Source: Mycolicibacterium frederiksbergense
GTDB lineage: Bacteria; Actinomycetota; Actinomycetes; Mycobacteriales; Mycobacteriaceae
NCBI RefSeq assembly: GCF_029893345.1
Contig: NZ_JARXVE010000016.1
Coordinates: 1 to 55,489 of the forward strand
Length of the DNA stretch: 55,489 nt
Direction of reading: 5' to 3'
Shown: positions 24,354-32,464 of the stretch, in pieces
How positions within the stretch are numbered: the first letter of the stretch is position 1
Layout: each line of letters opens with the position of its first letter
Notes under the pieces: generated by a model
Told to the model about the DNA's origin: nothing
Seen by the model: only the letters and a program-made list of their open reading frames with translations
Database searches by the model: none
Program-made: the position numbers and the translations under genes

Positions 24354-24674
24354 TCAGCCGCCGTACATCTCGATCAGCTCAGCCTTGGTCATGTCCTCGG
24401 CGCCTTCCCGATCGGCACCCTGGGTGACCGCGTAGTCGATCCACTCGGCCTTCGGGGCGACATGCTTGGGGCGAAGATCGCCGTCGAGCACGGTTCCTGT
24501 GTCACCCTCAATCCGTTCGGGTTGAGACTTAGACCCGAGTGCGCCGGCCTTGAAAAGCCGCTGAACCTGATCATCAGACAGGCCCGTGACCACATCTCCC
24601 TGACGAAACCGCTTGCGGCTGCCGTCCTCCTGGCGCAGGTAAAACACCGACGCCAGGAGGATGTGCCCGCTCAC
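24354..24674 (-). CDS. hypothetical head protein with Rho/LEM-like C-terminal helix pair
   Basis: 106 residues; GTG 24672-24674 overlaps the capsid stop as GTGA. SVFYLRQEDGSRKRFRQGDVVTGLSDDQVQRLFKAGAL resembles the small proteins commonly encoded between capsid and connectors in actinophages. The end, DMTKAELIEMYGG, is a short SAP/LEM-like motif. Possibly a head-completion protein. Confidence 0.65.
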   Translation of the reverse strand: MSGHILLASVFYLRQEDGSRKRFRQGDVVTGLSDDQVQRLFKAGALGSKSQPERIEGDTGTVLDGDLRPKHVAPKAEWIDYAVTQGADREGAEDMTKAELIEMYGG

Positions 24675-25597
24675 GTCAGAATCCCAGTCAGGCGGATGCC
24701 CGCCTTCGGCTGATCCAGGGCGATGGCCCGGGTGTGGGTGGCATCGCAGCGATAGGACTGCGTCGGGCCGCCCAGCGGACCGTTGCCCTCCGAGTAGAGA
24801 CCGGTGATCTCCAGGGGGAACATGTCGCTGTAGAAGCCGACGACTCCGCGCTGCAGGATCGTCACCTCCGTGGTGGGCCACGCCATCGAACCGATAACGC
24901 TCAGGCCGAAGATCTGCGACGGCAGAGCACCCTTGAAGGCGATGGACTGGTCAGCGATGTTGCCCTGATAGACCTTCAGGAACTTTTCGTTGTCCAGCAG
25001 GGTCGGCAGGATGCCCGGGTTCAGCACGATGGTGTCCGGCTGGAAGCCGTACCACTCCTCCGAGCTGGCGCCGGCCGGGGCCGCCTCGGTCACCTCGCGG
25101 ATGCCGGTGGCGATGTCGAGCCGGGGGCTTCCGTTTGCGGTGTCCCATGCGTTGGCTACGGGCAGGGTCGGCAACTGGCTGTGCAGCAGTGTGCGTGCCA
25201 CCTTGTCGTCGGCCCGCTTGAAGGTGTTGGTGAGCTGCGTGATCTGACGCTGCACCTCACCGACCTTGTTGGCCTTGATCATCTCGCGTGAGATGCGGAT
25301 GGCCAGACCCCGCTTGTTGGCGTACGCCACGACGGGCACGCCGCGCTTGCTCGTCGCGACCGGGATCTCACCGAACTCGGCGATGTCCTGAACGTCCTGT
25401 TCGAGGAACATCGGATCGCCCTCGGAGTAGCCCACGATCCCGTTCGAGTTCTCACCCTCGTCACGGAACAGCGCCTCGCTGATGAACTGATTCTCCATCA
25501 GCTCCTTGATCTTCGTGGGCACCATGAGCGGGTTGCCGATGAGGTCACTGATCGTGATCCGGGGCCCGTCGTTGACGCTCACAACTGGAGTAGTCAT
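24671..25597 (-). CDS. major capsid protein
   Basis: 308 residues from ATG 25595-25597 with ribosome site AAGGAG. It reads ITISDLIGNPLMVPTKIKELMENQFISEALFRD, then DVQDIAEFGEIPVATSKRGVPVVAYANKRGLAIRISREMIKAN, FKRADDKVARTLL and PDTIVLNPGILPTLLDNEKFLKVY, an HK97-fold capsid. The E-loop and spine-helix regions are recognisable by order, and the gene follows the protease/scaffold and decoration genes. It forms the icosahedral shell. Confidence 0.88.
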   Translation of the reverse strand: MTTPVVSVNDGPRITISDLIGNPLMVPTKIKELMENQFISEALFRDEGENSNGIVGYSEGDPMFLEQDVQDIAEFGEIPVATSKRGVPVVAYANKRGLAIRISREMIKANKVGEVQRQITQLTNTFKRADDKVARTLLHSQLPTLPVANAWDTANGSPRLDIATGIREVTEAAPAGASSEEWYGFQPDTIVLNPGILPTLLDNEKFLKVYQGNIADQSIAFKGALPSQIFGLSVIGSMAWPTTEVTILQRGVVGFYSDMFPLEITGLYSEGNGPLGGPTQSYRCDATHTRAIALDQPKAGIRLTGILT

Positions 25598-25625
25598 ATT
25601 CGTTGTCTCCTTGTGGGTTTCGTGG

Positions 25626-26072
25626 TCAGCGGGTCCGGACCCGGCCGGTCGCCTTGGTGGCGACAACAACGCCGCCCGGTTCTGCGCACCAGCCGATGAT
25701 CGTGCGCGCATCCGGCGTGGCACCGGCAGGCGAAACGTCACCGTTGGCTGCGGCGACCAGGGCCAGGCCTTCGGCGCAGTCGGCGGTGAACGTGACGCCG
25801 TCGACCTCCTGGCCGCCATATGCGTACGCAACCTTGGTGGGCTGCGGGACAGCCGCCAGCGTGGGCGGGTTACCGCTCGCGGCGGTCACGACCTGCTCGG
25901 GTGCGATCGCGTCGTTGAGCGCGATGCCCAACACATTGACGGCGGCCGCACCGGCGACCGCGAGTCGGCCGGCTGCGGCGGCGACGATCACATCGCCGCC
26001 CTTGATGGACTGACCGCTGGCCGGGGTGCCGGTCTTCGGTCCCTGCTTGAAAACGACTGCAACGCCGGACAT
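25626..26072 (-). CDS. head decoration protein
   Basis: 148 residues from ATG 26070-26072. It is rich in small residues: GQSIKGGDVIVAAAAGRLAVAGAAAVNVLGIALNDAIAP, then DGVTFTADCAEGLALVAAANGDVSPAGATPDARTIIGWC. This is the DUF2190/gpD-like beta-tulip pattern that trims capsid three-fold sites. It lies directly before the major capsid gene in transcription order. Confidence 0.7.
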   Translation of the reverse strand: MSGVAVVFKQGPKTGTPASGQSIKGGDVIVAAAAGRLAVAGAAAVNVLGIALNDAIAPEQVVTAASGNPPTLAAVPQPTKVAYAYGGQEVDGVTFTADCAEGLALVAAANGDVSPAGATPDARTIIGWCAEPGGVVVATKATGRVRTR

Positions 26073-26073
26073 A

Positions 26074-27435
26074 TCAGAAGCTCCAGTTCTTGTAGGCGGG
26101 ATTGTCGGTGACGTTGTCCACCGGCTCAGTGGCATGGCCGAGTTCGGTCAGAGGCACCGCGGATTCCTGCAGGGTCTTCTCCAGCAGAGTGGTGGTGCCC
26201 TCGCGGTCGGCCGACATCATGGCCAGGAAGTGTTCCCGGCGGGCCGGTGTGATCTTGCCCTTGCCGATCGCCGAATCGACTACCTTGGCGTCGTCCTCGC
26301 GCTGTTGACGGTCGCGGGCTTCCCGCCCGGCGGCGGCGTCTGCGGTGAGCCGTGAAGCAACCTCGGAGTCGAGCACAGTCAGGCCGAACCGCTGTGCGGC
26401 GGCTGCGATCTGCTCAGGGGTGGCCTCGGACACCTCGGGGGCGGCTTCGGCTCCACCTTCGGTGCTGTCGGCCGAATTGGCAGCCAGCGCTTCGGTGAAT
26501 GCGGTCAAAACGGCTTCGTCGTCAGCGTCGGCGGAGATGCCGAGCTTCTGCGCGAGGCCTTCCTTCAGGGTGGGCATGGCGCCCTCCTTTCCATCGGTTT
26601 CCTCGGCCTGCGCGGCAGAGGGGTCTGTTGGGCTGGAGGCGGGCCGAGCCTCGGTACGTGAAGCGAAAGCCATCGTGGGTTTTTCGCTGGCGGCGCGGGC
26701 GGCGACGTACTCAACTTTGACGCCCTGACCCTCGCCGAACTCCACCTCACCGTCACCGGTGACGGTGTACGGCACACGCTCCAGCGAGTCATCGTGATCG
26801 TTCTGCACGATCAACTCCGGTGGGTCGACGTACATCTCGCGAATCCACAGGTAATAGTCCGGCTCGGCCTCGTAGTAGGCCTTGCGGACCTGGTCGATGG
26901 TGGTTCCTGCCAAGGCCACTGTTGATTTCGCCACGGCAACCTCCTTTTCGGGTGCTTTCGTGAACAGGTCGTAGAGCGATTCGAGGGTGCCGATACCTGG
27001 CCTCACCACCCCGAGTAGCGCCATTGCGTGCAGCACGAACGGGTGTGTATGGCCGAGTTGGCACACGTAGTCGTGCTGCCACTCTCCGGAACGATCGGGG
27101 TAGGACGACGCCAGGACTGACCGGCCCTCGCTATCTGCTTCGGCCAGCCAGGCGGGGATGCCGACAAAGTCACCAATAAGGGTCTGACCGTCATCGGTGA
27201 GCCGCAGGTTGTCCACGAGACCGATCGACGGGTCACCTTCGCAACCTTCGCCGGTGTGCCCGAACTTGAGTACCGGGCGCCGGACTGCGGGGCAATCCAG
27301 GGCGGCGATCGCGGCGGCGAAGTCATCTGCGGTCGGATGCCAACCGGTGGCATTCGAGATGTCCCAGTAGCCGACTGATCCGAGCTCAACGCCGGGGACC
27401 GTGGCCAGCATCGGCTTCGACGGGACGTCTACCAC
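26074..27435 (-). CDS. capsid maturation protease/scaffold (Mu gpI-like)
   Basis: 453 residues from GTG 27433-27435. The N-terminal third (VLKFGHTGEGCEGDPSIGLVDNLRLTDDGQTLIGDFVGIPAWLAEADSEG, then RSVLASSYPDRSGEW) fits a phage prohead protease. The C-terminal part is acidic and coiled (TPEQIAAAAQRFGLTVLDSEVASRLTADAAAGREARDRQQREDDAKVVDSAIGKGKITPARREHFLAMM), a scaffold typical of Mu I-like proteins. Cleavage would release the scaffold during maturation. Overlaps the portal gene by 7 bp. Confidence 0.75.
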   Translation of the reverse strand: MVDVPSKPMLATVPGVELGSVGYWDISNATGWHPTADDFAAAIAALDCPAVRRPVLKFGHTGEGCEGDPSIGLVDNLRLTDDGQTLIGDFVGIPAWLAEADSEGRSVLASSYPDRSGEWQHDYVCQLGHTHPFVLHAMALLGVVRPGIGTLESLYDLFTKAPEKEVAVAKSTVALAGTTIDQVRKAYYEAEPDYYLWIREMYVDPPELIVQNDHDDSLERVPYTVTGDGEVEFGEGQGVKVEYVAARAASEKPTMAFASRTEARPASSPTDPSAAQAEETDGKEGAMPTLKEGLAQKLGISADADDEAVLTAFTEALAANSADSTEGGAEAAPEVSEATPEQIAAAAQRFGLTVLDSEVASRLTADAAAGREARDRQQREDDAKVVDSAIGKGKITPARREHFLAMMSADREGTTTLLEKTLQESAVPLTELGHATEPVDNVTDNPAYKNWSF

Positions 27436-28796
27436 TGCAACGCAATCTGATCGGGATGGGCTGCCCGCGCGGCCGGCTTGAGTGCCAGCTGGTTTTGAGG
27501 GGCTGGCTCAGGCGCTGGTTCGGGCTGATCGGCTTCAGGCTGTTTGGCCGGCAAACCGAGCCGTTGCCGCAACGTCTGCTCCACCAGAACATCCGGCGAC
27601 AACAAGCCAGCTTCGACGAACATCTTCAGACCGGCCGCGGTGGCGTCCTGCTCCGATCCGATCTCATCGGCCACAATCAACGGCGCCGGAACATCGGGCC
27701 CGAAATTGATATCGACCAGGTCTTCAACGATGTGCTCGTTGCCCACACGGATGAAGAACTGCAGCAGGGCATTCTCGGCCAGCGTGAACGGATCCTGCTG
27801 CACCGTCGCCAGCGCATACGAGCCGCCTCGGTCCAGGTTCAGGAAGTGCGCCATCGGTTCGAGCGCCATCATCTTGTCGTGGAATGACAGCATCGACAGT
27901 GTGTCTGGCAGGTTGCCCGACACGCCAAGTAGTTTGAGGTCCTGATTCAGGCCAAGACCGACGCCGGAACCCATGCCGACCTGATAGGCCGCCGCGAGTT
28001 CCTTCATCGCATTGACTTCGTCTTGATCGTCAGAGCTGGCGATACCGACGGGGACACCCATGCCGTTGCGTTGCGCCGCGGCGGCCTGCACGCGCATGAT
28101 CTGGTTCTTCAGCACCCAATGCTTGTAGGCCGACCGAACAAGGCTCTTACCCATCCATCGACCCGGCCGCATTTCCCGCGTGTACACCACAAGCCGATTG
28201 ACCGGAATATCAGCCGGCACAACCCCGTACACCACACGCCCCGTCGTCGCCGGCGCCATCTGCGTGACAGACTCCAAACCGCCATCGGCGGCCACATTGA
28301 ACTTCTGAATCGTCCACTGCGGACGTGGCGCCAGTTTGCGAATCCAGAACCGGCCATCCTCATCGCGGCGGTACACCTGCTCAAACACAGCGTGGCCGAA
28401 CAGGTTCGTCGGAGATACGGCCTCGGCCAGATGCTGCTCATAGGAGAAGCGGTCACGTCGACGACCGGCCTTGCGGACCTTATCCTCCCCCACCAGGGGA
28501 AGATTCAGGTTGCGCGAGACGAACTCGGCTACCTCATCGGGCGCCCCATTCGAGTCGATCCTCTTCGGCGTCTTCAGGATCGGCTTCGATGTCACACTCA
28601 GCAGGGATGCGATACGTGAATCGTCGTTCTCCATCTGCGCGAACATCGCCACTGACTGTGGCCACTGCAGATCCGCAACCTTCTCGAACGGATCGGCCGA
28701 CAACCAACTGAAGAACGCATCACCCGATCGGGGTGCGGTCGCGACGACATACCCCTTCTCCGACACGGGGGCTGCGGTCTGTGCTCGTTCCGTCAC
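27429..28796 (-). CDS. portal protein (Mu gp29 / DUF935-like)
   Basis: 455 residues from GTG 28794-28796, ribosome site GAGGGG. Key blocks: WPQSVAMFAQMENDDSRIASLLSVTSKPILKTP, GHAVFEQVYRRDEDGRFWIRKLAPRPQWTI, RLVVYTREMRPGRWMGKSLVRSAYKHWVLKNQIM, and LNLDRGGSYALATVQQDPFTLAENALLQF. This matches DUF935-type portals, the dodecameric gate for DNA. The C-terminus is Pro/Gln-rich and ends in the basic ARAAHPDQIALQW. It lies 13 bp after the terminase gene. Confidence 0.85.
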   Translation of the reverse strand: MTERAQTAAPVSEKGYVVATAPRSGDAFFSWLSADPFEKVADLQWPQSVAMFAQMENDDSRIASLLSVTSKPILKTPKRIDSNGAPDEVAEFVSRNLNLPLVGEDKVRKAGRRRDRFSYEQHLAEAVSPTNLFGHAVFEQVYRRDEDGRFWIRKLAPRPQWTIQKFNVAADGGLESVTQMAPATTGRVVYGVVPADIPVNRLVVYTREMRPGRWMGKSLVRSAYKHWVLKNQIMRVQAAAAQRNGMGVPVGIASSDDQDEVNAMKELAAAYQVGMGSGVGLGLNQDLKLLGVSGNLPDTLSMLSFHDKMMALEPMAHFLNLDRGGSYALATVQQDPFTLAENALLQFFIRVGNEHIVEDLVDINFGPDVPAPLIVADEIGSEQDATAAGLKMFVEAGLLSPDVLVEQTLRQRLGLPAKQPEADQPEPAPEPAPQNQLALKPAARAAHPDQIALQW

Positions 28797-28809
28797 AACA
28801 TCACCCCTC

Positions 28810-30507
28810 TCAGAAGTTCGCGGTCATCGCATCGAATACGGCTTCGGCGCCCGGACGTGGGACTGCAGATCGGTCGTAGGCCGGTTTCGGTGCGGGCCCC
28901 TTGGCTTTCGCGCCGAACTTTCGGATGGCCCAGTGCGCCATCGACGCGCCCACCAACGGGATCGCGACGCCGGCGTCATCCTCAGCCCACAGCGAGTCAC
29001 CACCAGGCAACTCCCGCAGCGATGCACTCACCACCGCGTCGTTGAGGATCTGCTGATCACTGTGCGACAGCAGGCCGGCTAGAGCGTCGGAGTAGAAGCC
29101 GTTGAACGACAGGGCCATATCGCCGGTGTTCATCACCACCGGTTCAATCCCCGCGGCGATCAACAGCGGCTCCAACACGATGGCGCCGTTCTTCCGGTCC
29201 AACACCAGCGCGATCGGGTTCCACTCCGTGACCTTCGTGATCAGATACTCAGCGATCTCCGTGTGATGCCCGCGCCGCAGCGGCCCCACCTCAACGTGGA
29301 TCCGTGTCCCATCGGCGGTGGTTTGCGCCGCCACGATCGACCAGGTGCGCTTGTCGCGGGACTGCCTGACCGCGATCGTTCGTGAGCCGATCAGTTGCGC
29401 ACCTGGATTGGCCATGCCGGTCCACACCGCCTCGGGGATCGGCGAACCGATCTCGTCCTCATCGGGCGGGTAGTCGCCCCAGCCTAAGTAGTCGGCGTCG
29501 AAAATCGCCCGCTGCTCAACCGTCTTGGCCTTCTGCTGCTTCGAACGAATCTCACGCTCATTCGTGGCCACCCCGTAGGACGGTTGTGCCGCCTCCCACG
29601 TGCTCGGATCGGTCCGATCAGCATCCCGCGGTGCCGCATACATCGCGTAATACAGATCCGAGGCACGCTTGTGCCCCAACCGGTGCAAACCAGCCAGTGT
29701 GTGGCACTTCGGATGCACCGACGCCACCGGCGCCGTCGAAATGTAGATCGTCTGCGGGTTCTTAGCCGCTGACTGCGCACCCGTCAGGTTCGCCTCTTCA
29801 CCCGGGTCGATGTCGTAGGCCTCATCGATGATGAGCAGATCGATCTCGGTGTAACCACGACCGAAGTCCTGCGACCGCGGCCCGAACTCGGCCTTGCACA
29901 CGATTTCGCCGGTACGGGGATGCTTCAACTGAATCAGGCCGCGGTTTCCCGCCTTTGACGGCTTCTCCGCAAGCCGCGACTTCAGCCACGGCACCCGATC
30001 AATCACCGCACACACCCGGTCGAACACATCTCGCGCTGTCGACCAACGCTGCGCCGTGTAGATGATCCGGCCCGACCGCAGCACGAACATGTGGAACAAG
30101 ATCAGCAGAACGATCAGCAGTGTCTTGCCCTGCTGCCGTGTGCATTCGATACACACGTCCCGGTGCGTCCACAAACTGATCGGGGCCCGACCCTCGCGGG
30201 CCGCGTCATCGAGTTCCTCTTCCGTCGGCGGCTGCACCGACGTGATCGCCTGAATCGATCGCCACTGCCACGGCATCGGCCGCAAGCCGACCGCGAAACC
30301 GAACTTGCCGCACCGATCCGCCTGCGCCGACTCATCACCCGGATGCTTCGACTCAAACTCCGGTGTCTGCCGGCCTTTCAGCCGAGGCCACGACCCCACC
30401 CACTCAGGCCACTGCACACGATCCGACTTCCGATTCGGAGGACGCTTCGGAGTAGGAACATCCTTCTTCGGCGTCGGCCTAGAACTTGTCGAGCGGGTCG
30501 CTATCAT
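28810..30507 (-). CDS. terL: terminase large subunit
   Basis: 565 residues. Walker A-like CTRQQGKTLLIVLLILFHM, Walker B LLIIDEAYDIDPGEE, and downstream YISTAPV. The nuclease half has LVLDRKNGAIVLEPLLIAAGIEPVV and an Asp-rich end (SLWAEDDAGVAIPLV). It packages concatemeric DNA into proheads with ATP and cuts at the end site. The basic N-terminal tail (RPTPKKDVPTPKRPPNRKSDR) may bind DNA. Overlaps the small-subunit gene by 29 bp, so the first codons are uncertain. Confidence 0.92.
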   Translation of the reverse strand: MIATRSTSSRPTPKKDVPTPKRPPNRKSDRVQWPEWVGSWPRLKGRQTPEFESKHPGDESAQADRCGKFGFAVGLRPMPWQWRSIQAITSVQPPTEEELDDAAREGRAPISLWTHRDVCIECTRQQGKTLLIVLLILFHMFVLRSGRIIYTAQRWSTARDVFDRVCAVIDRVPWLKSRLAEKPSKAGNRGLIQLKHPRTGEIVCKAEFGPRSQDFGRGYTEIDLLIIDEAYDIDPGEEANLTGAQSAAKNPQTIYISTAPVASVHPKCHTLAGLHRLGHKRASDLYYAMYAAPRDADRTDPSTWEAAQPSYGVATNEREIRSKQQKAKTVEQRAIFDADYLGWGDYPPDEDEIGSPIPEAVWTGMANPGAQLIGSRTIAVRQSRDKRTWSIVAAQTTADGTRIHVEVGPLRRGHHTEIAEYLITKVTEWNPIALVLDRKNGAIVLEPLLIAAGIEPVVMNTGDMALSFNGFYSDALAGLLSHSDQQILNDAVVSASLRELPGGDSLWAEDDAGVAIPLVGASMAHWAIRKFGAKAKGPAPKPAYDRSAVPRPGAEAVFDAMTANF

Positions 30508-30847
30508 CGTCAGGCCCGGTCGAAATCCCCGCGCGCTGCCGGTGAATGTCGGCTAGGTAGTGACGAAACACCGTCGCGCACTGTCTCGCCTCCTGGAGCA
30601 CCTTGTCCACCTGGACCTCAACCACCTCGTCCCGAACCCGCAGACGCATCCACGCGTCCTGCTTGCCCGACAGAAGTGCGTCGAACTGCTCCAACCGGTC
30701 GGCCATCCGACACGCCTCGATGATCATCAACGTCAACGGATACGGATCCGATTCACGGGCCAACTCGGCCATCAGACGCTGCCCTGCGGTCGTTGCCTCA
30801 GAGTTTGCTGGGTCCGCGCCTGAGTTTGCTGGAGCCTTCGCGGTCAT
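30479..30847 (-). CDS. terS: terminase small subunit
   Basis: 122 residues from ATG 30845-30847. Ala/Ser-rich start MTAKAPANSGADPANSEA, then an all-helical middle LMAELARESDPYPLTLMIIEACRMADRLEQFDALLSGKQDAWMRLRVRDEVVEVQVDKVLQEARQCATVFRHYL and an acidic tail PDDDSDPLDKF. Assigned by its place immediately before TerL and its size. The codons for PANSGADPANS are made by two of the GAGTTTGCTGG repeats, so the DNA-level signal probably shapes this N-terminus. Confidence 0.75.
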   Translation of the reverse strand: MTAKAPANSGADPANSEATTAGQRLMAELARESDPYPLTLMIIEACRMADRLEQFDALLSGKQDAWMRLRVRDEVVEVQVDKVLQEARQCATVFRHYLADIHRQRAGISTGPDDDSDPLDKF

Positions 30848-31108
30848 CGGGGGCCACCGACGTTTTGGTTCGTTTCGGCCGGATTGAAAAAAAACTGACT
30901 GGAACCCCGGGGGTCAGGGATAGGCCCCCCGCCGGATATTTTCAGGGGGGCCTGTCGCTGGCCGCGTTTCCGCAGGTCAGACGCGTGAGGTCGAGCAATG
31001 CCCGATGCCCTGACCTGCGGCGATGGCGAGCAGCTACCGATCACCACTGCATCACCACTGCATCACCACCTGGTCGGAGTTTGCTGGTTTGCTGGTCGAG
31101 TTTGCTGG
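30801..31108. repeat. two pairs of GAGTTTGCTGG repeats, 21-bp spaced, flanking the probable cos region
   Basis: Perfect 11-bp copies at 30801-30811, 30822-30832, 31077-31087 and 31098-31108, plus TTTGCTGG at 31088-31095. Both pairs have a 21-bp start-to-start spacing, two helical turns, and all copies point the same way. They lie in two different genes and in different reading frames, so selection is on DNA. Best guess: terminase (small subunit) binding sites. Confidence 0.7.
30848..31040. other. 193-bp gene-free region, probable cos site
   Basis: No gene is visible. It holds an A-run (GAAAAAAAAC near 30887), a dyad AGGCCCCCC/GGGGGGCCT (30922-30930, 30945-30953), and an 11-bp inverted repeat CCGCAGGTCAG/CTGACCTGCGG (30970-30980, 31010-31020). 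Position just upstream of the terminase genes, and flanking repeats, make it the likely packaging end. The exact cut is not readable. Confidence 0.55.
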
Positions 31109-31490
31109 CGTCGGCGTACCACTGCTTGACTGCCTGTTGCATCTGCCATGGTCGCTCGGCCTTGCACCGTGCAAGCACTGTGTCGATGCCCGGGTCGATG
31201 ACGACCATCTCGGCGCCGAGGCTGAGGTAGTGGTCGATGAGGCGTTGGCTGGGCATTGAGTGGATGACGTAGACGTTGCAGTCGAGTGTGACCGCTACAT
31301 CGATGGCTGCTTGCCTGGCTGCTTTGGTGACGGCCTTGACGTGCTGGGTGTGCTTGTGTGGCTTGCCGTCGGATGGTGTGAGTGCGTTGGCTAGGGCGTC
31401 GTAGTCGATGGTGATGTCGCCGGGTTTGGCGTGCTGCTTGACCCAGGTGGACTTGCCGGATGCTGGTGGCCCGCTGATGAGGTAGAGCAT
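31041..31490 (-). CDS. P-loop kinase-like protein
   Basis: 149 residues from ATG 31488-31490 (TGATG overlap). Walker A is clear: LISGPPASGKSTWVKQHA at the start. Later VTLDCNVYVIHSMPSQRLIDHY and ARCKAERPWQMQQAVKQWYAD resemble the lid and base-binding parts of AAA_33/zeta-like small kinases. Phages carry such proteins as nucleotide or RNA-end kinases or packaging ATPases; the substrate is unknown. It is the last gene before the probable cos site. Confidence 0.8.
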   Translation of the reverse strand: MLYLISGPPASGKSTWVKQHAKPGDITIDYDALANALTPSDGKPHKHTQHVKAVTKAARQAAIDVAVTLDCNVYVIHSMPSQRLIDHYLSLGAEMVVIDPGIDTVLARCKAERPWQMQQAVKQWYADASKLDQQTSKLRPGGDAVVMQW

Positions 31491-31879
31491 CACCAGTCCA
31501 TGGCGAGTTCGTCGGTGGTGACGATGGTGGTCGGGTTGATGCCTAGCTTGGCCAGTGCTGCGGTCCATTCGGATGGATGAACACCGAGGGCAGCAGGTCG
31601 ATTGGTGTCGTGTCGGCCGTCTTGGCGTTGACTGTTGCAGATGCCGTGGAGTAGTCGGTCTGCGCGTTGGCCGCCGAGTGCTCGGGCTTGACTGTGGTCT
31701 GCGGCGAGCTGCTTGCCGTCCCAGTTGCGTGCGAGCAGTGGAGCTTTGAACATGGGTAGGTTGCACCACCAACAGAGGATTCCGTCGACGTGGCGGCGTA
31801 GCAGTCCTTCGGCGTGCTGTTGGTGCTTCCAGCCAAGGCCGCGGTCTGTGGTGTTGGCCTTACGGCCGGACCTCGGCAC
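31490..31879 (-). CDS. HNH endonuclease next to cos and terminase
   Basis: 129 residues from GTG 31877-31879. CWWCNLPMFKAPLLARNWDGKQLAADHSQARALGGQRADRLLHGICNSQRQDG contains the paired Cys, the DH of the HNH core and the final CN-x-x-R. HNH proteins beside terminase genes assist cos cleavage in several cos-type siphophages (for example HK97 gp74). Here it lies two genes from the terminase, so the same role is likely. Overlaps the upstream gene by 20 bp. Confidence 0.82.
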   Translation of the reverse strand: MPRSGRKANTTDRGLGWKHQQHAEGLLRRHVDGILCWWCNLPMFKAPLLARNWDGKQLAADHSQARALGGQRADRLLHGICNSQRQDGRHDTNRPAALGVHPSEWTAALAKLGINPTTIVTTDELAMDW

Positions 31880-32111
31880 AGGTCAACACCTCAAACGTGC
31901 CGGCGCTGCCAAACAAGCACGGGCCGAAGTTGTTCTGCAGGCGGTCACTCAGTGGCCATAGATCAGGGTCGACATAGATGGTGTCGAACGTCCGGCCGCG
32001 AAACTGCCCATAGTTTGGTGTCAGCGGCTCGCAGTCGGCGGGAACCTGGCCATTGCGGATCAGGTGTTGGGCTCGTATCCGAGTCGGGGCAAGTAGCGCA
32101 GTGCGCGGCAT
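31860..32111 (-). CDS. hypothetical protein, paralogue of 34615-34974 (83 aa)
   Basis: ATG 32109-32111 directly follows the upstream TAG. The block RTFDTIYVDPDLWPLSDRLQNNFGPCLFGSAGTFEVL aligns with LVLDAIVVDSDIWPLSDRLLAEYVPCLAGTGGSLYM of the 119-residue protein at 34615-34974, and the N-terminal helices also match (TRIRAQHLIRN / ERARHIVRT). A conserved early-gene family of unknown function; D-x-D-x-WPLSDRL is its signature. Confidence 0.75.
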   Translation of the reverse strand: MPRTALLAPTRIRAQHLIRNGQVPADCEPLTPNYGQFRGRTFDTIYVDPDLWPLSDRLQNNFGPCLFGSAGTFEVLTCAEVRP

Positions 32112-32348
32112 CTACAGCTCCTCAACGGTGAGTGTCCAGCCTCGTTCACTGTTGGTGAGTTCGAGGCTGCAGGACTTGTCTTGGGTGGCGCATTCAGCGA
32201 GGACGGTGAGTAGTTGGCGCAACCCGGGTATTTGGGTGCTGGGTGCCTGTAGGGCTTTGACGAACTGCTCGGGTGGTTTCTGTTGCCATTCGCCGAGGTC
32301 TCCGTCTAACCATCTGTCACCGTTGACGGTGATGCGCATCTGAGTCAT
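32112..32348 (-). CDS. hypothetical protein (78 aa)
   Basis: ATG 32346-32348 overlaps the previous stop as ATGA. Short beta start MTQMRITVNGDRWLDGDLGEW, a helical middle, and a beta end CSLELTNSERGWTLTVEEL. Soluble, acidic, no recognised family. Accepted because of the gapless overlaps on both sides. Confidence 0.7.
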   Translation of the reverse strand: MTQMRITVNGDRWLDGDLGEWQQKPPEQFVKALQAPSTQIPGLRQLLTVLAECATQDKSCSLELTNSERGWTLTVEEL

Positions 32349-32464
32349 CGGTGTCCCCATAGGGCGATCGCCATGCAAGCGATGGTGGCGATGAACGGCG
32401 CCGGGATGATGACCAGGTACAGCATTGCCATCCAGAAGGCATCTTGCAGTTCTTTGCGGGTCAT
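32345..32464 (-). CDS. 39-aa membrane protein
   Basis: ATG 32462-32464 overlaps the upstream stop (ATGA) and its own stop overlaps the next start. One membrane helix AMLYLVIIPAPFIATIACMAIALW covers most of the product, which ends GHR. Function unknown. Confidence 0.6.
   Translation of the reverse strand: MTRKELQDAFWMAMLYLVIIPAPFIATIACMAIALWGHR

Noticed and set aside
30887..30913. Cluster K start-associated sequence
   Set aside because: The GGGATAGG seen near 30917 lacks the rest of the published motif and is not next to a start codon.
31040..31071. Tandem ATCACCACTGC repeats as a possible CRISPR or iteron array
   Set aside because: Only about 2.5 contiguous 11-bp units at a gene 3' end, no spacers, no leader, no cas genes.
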